Shown here: in pieces, positions 1-6,020 of the stretch
Position numbering within the stretch: the first letter of the stretch is position 1
Layout of the letters: the number at the start of each line of letters is the position of its first letter
Assembly (NCBI GenBank): GCA_027618625.1
Contig: JAQCER010000195.1
Location: 1 to 6,736, forward strand
DNA: 6,736 nt
Direction of reading: 5' to 3'
Source of the DNA: Verrucomicrobiota bacterium
Lineage (GTDB): Bacteria; Verrucomicrobiota; Verrucomicrobiia; Verrucomicrobiales; DEV007
Notes under the pieces: generated by a model
Database searches by the model: none
Told to the model about the DNA's origin: nothing
The model's input: the letters and a program-made list of their open reading frames with translations, nothing else
Program-made: the position numbers and the translations under genes

Positions 1-2539
1 CCGATGTGGCAGATGTGGCAGATACTTCTTGTGTGTCAACCGGAACCGGTGCCGGTGCATCCGAGGAACTCGAAGTGCGAGGAGGGGGCAATTTTGCGGC
101 TGGCGACTCTTCGACTCGAGCTGCGGACGCCGGTGCGACTGGGGGTGCGACGGGCGCGGGAATCGTCCCAGGCTTTGACCAAGCAAATCGAGTCTTGCCT
201 CCTGATTCCTGTGGACCAGCCTGAGGGCGCTCGGCAGCAACTGGCGCTCGCGCGGGCAGGCCCGTGCTACCAGCACGACGCAGGCCGACGCGCTTTAACA
301 ACTCATCGGCCTTATTTGCCTGAGCGGGAGCGACGCTGGCCGCCATCGGCTGTACCAAAGGGGCCGGTACCGGCTTTCCATCAGCTGGTGCGGGATCCTC
401 TCCAAAAAGCGGATCATCATCCTCTTCGTCCACGATGACCTCTTCTTCAATCAACTCGGCGACCTCATCATCTTCCAACTCTTCGACGGTCTCCAATTCT
501 TCGGAATCATCTTCTTCCAACTCATCGGCATCGTCGAATGACTCAAAGTCATCGTCCTCCGTCTCATCGAGGAGAAAGTCATCTGTGTCCTCAGCTATTT
601 TGGCTACTTTGGCTACTTTGGCCACTTTGGCAACTGGCACGTCGAATGGCTCAGGATGAGCCACTGCAGCTCCAGCTACCACCGTTACCTCATCGAGATC
701 GTCATCATCGAACACGTCGACATCTTCGGCAAAGGCATTATCTTCCTCATTCGTCTCAAAGCTGATAGCGTCTCCGACGTCAGGTTCGACGACCGACAAT
801 TCGACTTCAGGCGCGGAAATCGGTTCTTCAACGACAGCAGGAGCCTGCACTACCTTGGACTCGACCACTTCAACGATACTCTCAGTCTCTTCGTCAGAAA
901 CGAAATCCGCATCTTCGATCAACGAAAGCGAGGAATCTCCCTTGAGCAGGTCATCGTCGTCGTCGTCGTCGTCGAGACCTACGGCTGCACTTTCAGCAAC
1001 CAACCGATCGAGTTCCTCGTCATCGAGCCCGAGATCTCCCATGAGGTCGAGATCGTCATCCAGATCCTCATCATCGTCATCATCGAGAACGTCGCTTGAG
1101 TCATCGTCATCCTCAAATATCGAAATCATTCCCTTTCCAGATATGAATCCTGGCTTTTCGAAAATCGGAGGCTCGCCTGCTTTTTCACTGACCGTCGGAC
1201 TGTCCTGAGATTTTTCCTCGACCGGATGCGGTGAAAAATCGACCGGAAGAACGGCACGGCGAATGGGTGACATTCTGGCAGATGGCGGAGTGCCGGCAGG
1301 TGCCACTTCCGGAGCAGGGCTGCTGGCTGCTTTGGCGGTTGAAAGCAATCCTGCTCCGAGCCCAGTCACCGTAGCAGCCGCTACAGCAACGGGCGCACCA
1401 GCTATGCTGCTGGTGTCTGAATCGGGTTTAACCTCCGATCGACTTGACTGCGGCACCTTAGGGTTTGCCGACTCCGCGGGAGCGGAATCGTTCTTTTGCC
1501 TGTCTCCAGATTCGGAGCGGGCACCCTTTGGCGCTTGGTCATCAGCCGTCGGAGGCAAGGGCTTTCCCATGGAAGAGATCACCGTGACACTTAGCTTGTC
1601 TCCAAGCTTGGGATCGCTACCGACACCAAACAGAATTTGAGCCTTGTCACTCACCTCCTTCTCCAGGGACTTCATCAGCAGCTCGACTTCGAATAAGGTC
1701 ATCGAGTCACCACCACAGACGTGAACGAGAACATTCTGTGCCTCTTCAAGCATTTCGCCTTTATCCAGAAGTGGGCTCTTCAGAGCCTTACTCAAGGCTT
1801 CCTGCGCCCGGTTCTCGCCAGTAGCCTGACCGAACCCGAACAGGCATCGCGAATCATCGTTGTCGAGGGCAGTGATCAGATCATCCATTCCGATGCTGAT
1901 CAGACCTGGCTTCGTCACCAACTGGATGACCGCCCTTACACTCTGACTGATAATCTTGTCCGCCTCAGCGAACGCTTCTTGGATACCTTGCTTTGGCAAC
2001 ACCAGTGAACCCATCCGATCGTTGTCGAATGTAATCAGTGCATTCGCGGTCTTGCGCAGGTGATTCAACGAATTCTGCGCCTGAGCCAGACGGCGGCGGC
2101 CCTCGAACGAAAATGGCATGGTAGTGAAGGCGACAACAAAGGCACCTTCGCTGCGGGCTACACCAGCGATGAAAGGGGCCGCACCGGAGCCAGTTCCACC
2201 TCCCAGGCCTCCGCAGACGAAGACCATGTCTTTGCCCTTCACGGCACTGCGAATCTCATCTTCCGAACTCTTCGCAGCGTCCTCACCCAAGTCAGGGTCA
2301 CCTCCCGCGCCGAGTCCCTGCGTCAGGTTTTTTCCAAGTTGCACCTTGGTAGCCGCGACGGAATTGGTCAGGGCGCGAATGTCGGTGTTCATACATACCA
2401 GCTCGGCCTCGGTCATTCCCTCGAGCGCAATCCGGTCGAGGACATTGGCCCCGGCACCGCCGATTCCAACTACCGCCACAGACAAGCCACCGCCGCCTTC
2501 CTCGCCGAGTTCTTGTTCTCGTTGGTTAAACTCAATCAT
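1..2539 (-). CDS. ftsZ: FtsZ, cell division GTPase with giant acidic C-terminal extension (3' end outside window)
   Basis: Tubulin-like GTPase that polymerises into the cytokinetic Z-ring under the inner membrane. Seen: 846 codons with no stop before the window edge. The ATG at 2539 is the first possible start, since an in-frame TAG lies three codons upstream (2546-2548); no good Shine-Dalgarno is visible. Domain motifs: GIGGAGAN (residues 25-32), NTD (51-53), LTQGLGAGGDPD (72-83), nucleotide loop GGGTGSG (113-119; usual GGGTGTG), PFSFEG (142-147), TFDNDRM (170-176). The T7 loop at 215-220 reads SIGMDD; the family has N-x-D-x-x-D, so only the last Asp is kept. The tubulin fold ends near residue 325. 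After it come a Pro/Ser/Ala linker, a hydrophobic stretch (379-399), a basic patch (422-428), an acidic tract (476-715) and a Pro/Ala-rich tail (716 onward). No canonical FtsA/ZipA-binding C-terminal peptide is visible; it may lie beyond the window. Its place after ftsQ-ftsA supports identity. The family call is very sure; the role of the extension is unknown. Confidence 0.96.
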   Translation of the reverse strand, partial: MIEFNQREQELGEEGGGGLSVAVVGIGGAGANVLDRIALEGMTEAELVCMNTDIRALTNSVAATKVQLGKNLTQGLGAGGDPDLGEDAAKSSEDEIRSAVKGKDMVFVCGGLGGGTGSGAAPFIAGVARSEGAFVVAFTTMPFSFEGRRRLAQAQNSLNHLRKTANALITFDNDRMGSLVLPKQGIQEAFAEADKIISQSVRAVIQLVTKPGLISIGMDDLITALDNDDSRCLFGFGQATGENRAQEALSKALKSPLLDKGEMLEEAQNVLVHVCGGDSMTLFEVELLMKSLEKEVSDKAQILFGVGSDPKLGDKLSVTVISSMGKPLPPTADDQAPKGARSESGDRQKNDSAPAESANPKVPQSSRSEVKPDSDTSSIAGAPVAVAAATVTGLGAGLLSTAKAASSPAPEVAPAGTPPSARMSPIRRAVLPVDFSPHPVEEKSQDSPTVSEKAGEPPIFEKPGFISGKGMISIFEDDDDSSDVLDDDDDEDLDDDLDLMGDLGLDDEELDRLVAESAAVGLDDDDDDDDLLKGDSSLSLIEDADFVSDEETESIVEVVESKVVQAPAVVEEPISAPEVELSVVEPDVGDAISFETNEEDNAFAEDVDVFDDDDLDEVTVVAGAAVAHPEPFDVPVAKVAKVAKVAKIAEDTDDFLLDETEDDDFESFDDADELEEDDSEELETVEELEDDEVAELIEEEVIVDEEDDDPLFGEDPAPADGKPVPAPLVQPMAASVAPAQANKADELLKRVGLRRAGSTGLPARAPVAAERPQAGPQESGGKTRFAWSKPGTIPAPVAPPVAPASAARVEESPAAKLPPPRTSSSSDAPAPVPVDTQEVSATSATS
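596..634 (-). repeat. Tandem Val-Ala-Lys repeat inside the acidic tract of FtsZ
   Basis: Residues 636-648 read as four V-A-K units followed by I, from near-identical 9-base units (GTN GCC AAA) on the minus strand. This island holds four of the seven basic residues in the 240-residue acidic tract. It looks like a recent tandem expansion because the codons are nearly identical from unit to unit. Role unknown. Confidence 0.88.
950..973 (-). repeat. GAC triplet run encoding eight consecutive Asp
   Basis: Six GAC codons, then GAT and GAC, encode Asp 523-530 of FtsZ, flanked by G-L and L-L. The plus strand shows six uninterrupted gtc units at 956-973. Slippage here would change the number of Asp residues without shifting the frame. 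Confidence 0.9.
1343..1405 (-). other. Hydrophobic Ala/Gly/Val segment in the FtsZ linker
   Basis: Residues 379-399 of the ftsZ product form 21 consecutive uncharged residues running from I-A-G-A-P-V to G-A-G-L-L. A hand Kyte-Doolittle sum gives a mean near 1.7, around the usual cut-off for a membrane segment. It is flanked by charged residues (D373 and D375 before, K403 after). FtsZ is normally soluble, so this could be a weak membrane-inserting helix, a self-association patch or simply a low-complexity linker. Sequence is certain, function is not. Confidence 0.5.
1880..1897 (-). other. FtsZ T7 (synergy) loop with substituted catalytic positions
   Basis: Residues 215-220 of the ftsZ product read S-I-G-M-D-D, directly after K-P-G-L-I. 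Aligned by eye to E. coli FtsZ (N207-V-D209-F-A-D212), Asn207 becomes Ser and Asp209 becomes Gly, while Asp212 is kept; an extra Asp sits at the Ala211 position. In the family this loop inserts into the neighbouring subunit's nucleotide pocket and drives GTP hydrolysis. The codons (AGC, ATC, GGA, ATG, GAT, GAT) were read individually. The effect on activity is inference. Confidence 0.85.
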
Positions 2540-2647
2540 GAAATACTATCTTTGTTGGTTATGAGGGTGTCCTGACGATTCGCGGAAGCAAACGTTTTAG
2601 AAAGCCCATTTTATCAATACTGGACTACATACACTATTCGGAAAGAT
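2540..2647 (-). other. ftsA-ftsZ intergenic gap
   Basis: This 108-bp gap is the only sizeable non-coding stretch of the window. It has an AT-rich part (TTGATAAAAT near 2607-2617) but no convincing paired -35 and -10 boxes, no terminator hairpin with a T-run, and no strong Shine-Dalgarno in front of the ftsZ ATG (the preceding bases read AAAGATAGTATTTC). A 16-codon frame opens at 2609 and closes at 2559. The gap could carry an ftsZ promoter or mRNA element, but nothing specific can be shown. Confidence 0.5.
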
Positions 2648-3913
2648 TCAACCGAAAAGCCACGAGAACAAGCGAGAACCCCCGAACAAGCCCGTGATTC
2701 TGTTCGCCAGTTTGGAGATCGCAGAGCGTTGAGGTCGCTCATTCTCAAGCAACTGGGCATATCGAATGAGGCCGATCGGCGTCGCAAACTGTGGATTCTC
2801 AAAAGTCGCTGTCAGTCCGCTGATGGGGGCAGTATTTCCTCGGTGGACGGGTAAACTCAGCACGGCCTCAGCCACTTCGCTCATTCCCTCAAGCATGCTA
2901 CAGCCGCCAGTGAGAAAGACGCCCGCCTTCAGACGCTCCTTGTAGCTGCCCTGGCGCAAACGTTTGTCCAGCAGCTCGAAGATTTCCAGACAGCGTGAGT
3001 GGATCACTTGATTCATCAATTCGCGATCGACATCCCTGCCGACAAATCCAGTGTCCCCCTCCACGCGGATTACCTGCCCCTCGTCGTCCGGACTGGCGAC
3101 CGCACAACCTTCGTCCTTTTTCAGCTTCTCTGCTTTGGAAAGTGGAATCTTGAGGACAATGGAAAGGTCATTGGTAATGTGATCCCCACCAATTCCGAGT
3201 GATCCTGACATTGCCACAGAGCCATCGACGTAAAGGACGTAGTCGGTCGTCCCCCCACCCACATCTACGACCAGCGCTCCCTGCTCACGGGCACCCTTCG
3301 TCAGGACAACCTGCGCGGCGGCAATTGGCCCAAAAACGACGTCCTCAACCTCAAGCGGAATCTCACGCACACAACGGATCGTGTTCTGGATGCGATTGCG
3401 GATGCCATGAATGATGTGGTAGTCCGCCTCCAGTTTGCGCCCCAGCATTCCTACCGGATTCATCACCAGCTCCTGACCGTCGACTATATAATGCCGGACG
3501 ATACTGTGCAGGAAAACGTTCTCTGGCGGGATCGCAACATCCCGCGCCAGCTCCTTTACCTCTTCGAGATCATCGACAGTGATCTCACTCTGATCGTCAG
3601 GAATCCGGATACAACCACGGTTGTTCAGGCTCTCGACGTGAGTACCGGTAATACTCAGGAACACATTGCGGATCATCACATCGCTTTTGTCCTCAGCTCG
3701 GACTAGAGCATCATGAAGGCACCGCTGGGCAGTATCGAAGTCAACGATCTCGCCCTTGCGAACACCTCTTGAGGGCGCTGTTCCCACACCGAGGATCTTG
3801 ATAGTGCCGTCGCTCCGCACTTCTCCAACGACTACACAGATCTTGGATGTTCCTACTTCAAGTCCAACGTAGATATTTGATTTGGCCATATCACGAACGA
3901 ATTCGAGGATCAT
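2648..3913 (-). CDS. ftsA: FtsA, actin-like membrane anchor of the Z-ring
   Basis: Actin-family ATP-binding protein that tethers FtsZ to the inner membrane and recruits later division proteins. Seen in 421 residues: the first phosphate loop VGLEVGTSK (16-24); an FtsA-type 1C region (about 90-170) ending in NPVGMLGRKLEADYHIIHG; the second phosphate motif DVGGGTTD (217-224); the adenosine motif FLTGGCSMLEGM (333-344); and a C-terminal amphipathic tail with G-L-F and L-F-S-W-L-F-G, the expected membrane-targeting helix. Length matches the family (about 400-420). The start at 3913 has an AGGGA Shine-Dalgarno four bases upstream and overlaps the ftsQ stop as ATGA, pointing to translational coupling. 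An alternative ATG at 3889 begins MAKSNIYVG, which looks more like typical FtsA N-termini but has no ribosome site. The tail carries few Lys residues compared with E. coli FtsA. Confidence 0.97.
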   Translation of the reverse strand: MILEFVRDMAKSNIYVGLEVGTSKICVVVGEVRSDGTIKILGVGTAPSRGVRKGEIVDFDTAQRCLHDALVRAEDKSDVMIRNVFLSITGTHVESLNNRGCIRIPDDQSEITVDDLEEVKELARDVAIPPENVFLHSIVRHYIVDGQELVMNPVGMLGRKLEADYHIIHGIRNRIQNTIRCVREIPLEVEDVVFGPIAAAQVVLTKGAREQGALVVDVGGGTTDYVLYVDGSVAMSGSLGIGGDHITNDLSIVLKIPLSKAEKLKKDEGCAVASPDDEGQVIRVEGDTGFVGRDVDRELMNQVIHSRCLEIFELLDKRLRQGSYKERLKAGVFLTGGCSMLEGMSEVAEAVLSLPVHRGNTAPISGLTATFENPQFATPIGLIRYAQLLENERPQRSAISKLANRITGLFGGSRLFSWLFG

Positions 3914-5028
3914 TTTTTCCCTAGGATTGATTGAATGGAATCTGAGTTTTGGGATTCTCTGCGGTTGTAAAAGCGGGTTGGTGCCCCTTCCGCCAGCAAA
4001 GCCGAAGGCGCGGTAGATGGCCGAGAAACGGGCTCGACTACCTTTGGTTGGTACAGCACGGGAGCCCGCTTCGCCACTGCTGAAGCAGATCCATCGTTGT
4101 AAGTCACTGGAATATTTCGAGTCATCAGCAAATTGATCGAACCTATGGCCTTATCCATCGATTGGGCATGCAATGTTGCCGCTCTCAGGTTAGCCACCTG
4201 ATGTTGTAAGTCACTCAGGCCGAACACAACATTGGACTGGTTATTATATTTAGCAACTATTGAATATGGATTTGGTGCATGTATCGCCAGTATCTCAAGG
4301 TTGAGATCGTAGAGAGCCCGCCTGCTGGTGTATAGTAACTCCAACGCTACCTGTATCTGCTTGTTGTCTAACCGCTTACCAGGCACCAACTCCTGCAGGC
4401 GGGGAACATGCACCACAGGCAGATTCGTGTATTCTCGCATTAGCGACTCACTTACGAAAGGAATCCCCTCTTCATCCAGCAGTATATAGCGGGCCGGAGA
4501 CTGCCTTTCCGGTGGTGGTTTAACAAACGGGAAGTCACAACTGAGCCAGGCAATTCCGAAGCGCTCTTCCACTGCAATCCGTAATGTTCCGGGAAACTCC
4601 CTTTCGATCTCGACGTTCTTGATCTGCGGATGCTTTGTCAGATTTTCCCGAATCTGCGCAAGGTTAACCGACAGAATGCTGTCTCCTTTTCCAATTTGGG
4701 CCAACCGAATAATCTCCTGCGTGGACAGGACGCCATCAGAGCGCACCTCCAGCTGCGTGATCGTGAGTTCCGGACTGTCGAACAGATACTTGTTCAACAG
4801 GATCCGTGTCGTGGAAACCAGAGCGACGAACGAAAGGAACAGAACCGTGCATAGCAAAATTGTGCGAAATTGAGCGGCACGCCTGATCTGCAGCTCCCTC
4901 GTCGAAAAGGTCTGGACATCAAGAATGTGAAGTGGCGTCTTTTGCTCGCGACCCTTCTTGGGCAAGCGACGATTCTCGACCTTTCGTCGCGCACGTTTTC
5001 GGTTAGGTCTATGAGAGAGCCAATACAT
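3910..5028 (-). CDS. ftsQ: FtsQ/DivIB-type division protein with POTRA domain
   Basis: Bitopic inner-membrane protein of the divisome; in the family it bridges early cytoplasmic components to FtsB/FtsL and the septal synthase. Seen in 372 residues: a basic cytoplasmic N-terminus of about 50 residues rich in Arg/Lys, one membrane segment (about 57-73, I-L-L-C-T-V-L-F-L-S-F-V-A-L-V), then a POTRA domain (about 88-156) beginning L-T-I-T-Q-L-E-V and ending G-T-L-R-I-A-V-E-E-R. A beta domain follows to about 300. The last ~70 residues are Pro/Ser/Ala-rich, a tail longer than in E. coli FtsQ (276 residues). Start: ATG at 5028, five bases after AGGG; a TTG three bases earlier (5031) is possible but sits too close to that site. 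The ddl stop is about ten bases upstream and ftsA overlaps the 3' end. Sequence divergence is normal for this family; position and topology make the call. Confidence 0.92.
   Translation of the reverse strand: MYWLSHRPNRKRARRKVENRRLPKKGREQKTPLHILDVQTFSTRELQIRRAAQFRTILLCTVLFLSFVALVSTTRILLNKYLFDSPELTITQLEVRSDGVLSTQEIIRLAQIGKGDSILSVNLAQIRENLTKHPQIKNVEIEREFPGTLRIAVEERFGIAWLSCDFPFVKPPPERQSPARYILLDEEGIPFVSESLMREYTNLPVVHVPRLQELVPGKRLDNKQIQVALELLYTSRRALYDLNLEILAIHAPNPYSIVAKYNNQSNVVFGLSDLQHQVANLRAATLHAQSMDKAIGSINLLMTRNIPVTYNDGSASAVAKRAPVLYQPKVVEPVSRPSTAPSALLAEGAPTRFYNRRESQNSDSIQSILGKK
3918..3922 (-). promoter_or_regulatory. Ribosome binding site of ftsA
   Basis: AGGGA on the minus strand, four bases before the ATG at 3913 and inside the last codons of ftsQ. 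With the ATGA overlap it supports the upstream start of ftsA over the internal ATG at 3889. Confidence 0.65.
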
Positions 5029-5033
5029 CAATA

Positions 5034-5037
5034 CCCT
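5034..5037 (-). promoter_or_regulatory. Ribosome binding site of ftsQ
   Basis: AGGG on the minus strand directly after the ddl stop codon (TAG at 5039-5041), five bases before the ATG at 5028 and only two before the TTG at 5031. The spacing decides the start in favour of ATG. Confidence 0.65.
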
Positions 5038-5038
5038 A

Positions 5039-5998
5039 CTAAATTTTTCCAGTCCGCATTAGTAGCGACATCACCGTAATCTGTTCACACAATTCTGCAA
5101 AATCTATCCCTACCGCAGCGGCAGCTTTTGGCAAAAGACTTGTCGAAGTCATTCCTGGGATTGTATTCACTTCTAAGACCCAAGGTTGATCATTCTCATC
5201 AAGCAACAGGTCAACGCGGCTGTAAATTTCCACACCCAGGGCCTGATGGGCCTGTAGGGCTGCAGCGGTGACTTTTTTTGCCGTTTCTTCACTTAGATTA
5301 GCAGGAACGATGTATTCGCTGCCGGCGTCCTGATTCCCGGTCATCCACGGATACTTGTTAGTCATGTCGTAAAATCCACTCTTTGGCTGAATATGAATGA
5401 TTGGCAGGGCACGTTTACCAAGAATGCCCACAGTCAATTCCTTCCCCGCAACAAAGGGTTCCACCAGCAGCACCTGATCATATTTCATGGCGTCTTCGAT
5501 AGCAGCAGGGACCTCGGCGAGTTCGCGGATAATATGAACCCCAACGCTGGAGCCTTCTTTGGGCGGCTTGATGACAAAGGGTGGATCAAAGGAGATGGCA
5601 TCGCTCCTGCCAACGATGAACAGCTCGAACTCCGGCGTCGGAATACTCGACTCGATAAAGCGTTTTTTGCTCAGGATTTTATCAAACGCTGTTTCACTAC
5701 TGACCACCCCCGCGCCTGTGTAGGGAATACGCCTGGCTTCGAGGACCCGCTGAAGTCGACCATCCTCACCATAGGTGCCGTGGATTACATTGAATGCGAC
5801 GTCTACTAAGTCAGGGATTTCAAAGTCATCCCCTTTCACATCGACTTCAAATACGGTTGCTCCCCGGCTTTCCAGAGCTTCACAGACGCTGCGGGCTGAG
5901 ACCAGGGAAACTTCACGCTCAGATCCAGGCCCGCCCTTCAAAACGGCAATCCTTTTGCCCGCAATCGATGGTTTCTTGGGTTCGGAAGATGCTGTCAT
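5039..5998 (-). CDS. ddl: D-alanine--D-alanine ligase
   Basis: Cytoplasmic ATP-grasp enzyme that joins two D-Ala to give the terminal dipeptide of the peptidoglycan stem. Seen in 319 residues: GGPGSEREVS (22-31, with Glu27 matching DdlB Glu15), HGTYGEDG (73-80), D-K at 106-107, ATP-grasp K-P-P-K-E-G-S-S-V-G (144-153), F-Y-D-M-T-N-K-Y (209-216), R-V-D (261-263), and L-E-V-N-T-I-P-G-M-T (275-284) with the metal ligands Glu276 and Asn278. Ser287 matches the substrate serine. The Lys-Tyr pair at 215-216 is the D-Ala-specific form; D-lactate ligases such as VanA differ there, so vancomycin-type substrate change is not suggested. The omega loop after it is a few residues longer than in E. coli. Length matches the family (about 300-320). 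The ATG at 5998 lies 22 bases after the murB stop and has no clear Shine-Dalgarno, so translation may depend on coupling to murB. The gene is often called ddl or ddlB. Confidence 0.97.
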   Translation of the reverse strand: MTASSEPKKPSIAGKRIAVLKGGPGSEREVSLVSARSVCEALESRGATVFEVDVKGDDFEIPDLVDVAFNVIHGTYGEDGRLQRVLEARRIPYTGAGVVSSETAFDKILSKKRFIESSIPTPEFELFIVGRSDAISFDPPFVIKPPKEGSSVGVHIIRELAEVPAAIEDAMKYDQVLLVEPFVAGKELTVGILGKRALPIIHIQPKSGFYDMTNKYPWMTGNQDAGSEYIVPANLSEETAKKVTAAALQAHQALGVEIYSRVDLLLDENDQPWVLEVNTIPGMTSTSLLPKAAAAVGIDFAELCEQITVMSLLMRTGKI

Positions 5999-6020
5999 GA
6001 TAGTAAGGTTTCTGGCAAAG

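Larger units (their letters stand above)
395..1114 (-). other. Strongly acidic low-complexity tract of FtsZ
   Basis: Residues 476-715 of the ftsZ product. By hand count about 104 of 240 residues are Asp or Glu and only seven are Lys or Arg, giving a net charge near -97. The first half is Asp-dominated with runs of four to eight Asp; the last third is Glu-richer (E-L-E-E-D-D, I-E-E-E, D-E-E-D-D-D). A central part (about 555-605) is less charged, with V, P, A and E. It is probably disordered. The opposite strand reads as Ser-rich because TCN/TCA complements GAN, which explains the apparent open frames there. Confidence 0.9.

Noticed and set aside
435..1208. Ser-rich plus-strand open frames (435-659, 855-1208)
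   Set aside because: They are antisense images of the Asp/Glu codons of ftsZ; long Ser runs arise from the complement of GAC/GAT/GAG, and no ribosome sites or family motifs are present.
1..1564. A separate gene downstream of a short ftsZ, joined by error
   Set aside because: The frame continues without interruption from the GTPase domain through linker, acidic tract and tail, and no stop or internal start with a ribosome site was seen.
1721..2575. Plus-strand open frames opposite the FtsZ GTPase domain
   Set aside because: The minus strand carries a clear FtsZ with all major loops; the plus frames show no recognisable protein.
2590..2625. Possible sigma-70 promoter for ftsZ (TTGATA followed by AT-rich sequence)
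   Set aside because: No acceptable -10 box at 15-19 bp from TTGATA, and no acceptable -35 upstream of the TAAAAT-like hexamer.
2614..2802. Minus-strand 62-codon frame overlapping the 3' end of ftsA
   Set aside because: It lies in another frame of the ftsA coding sequence, mostly inside the gene, and shows no family resemblance.
5039..5998. VanA-like D-Ala-D-Lac ligase
   Set aside because: The omega-loop Lys-Tyr pair and the chromosomal dcw context are those of a D-Ala-D-Ala ligase.
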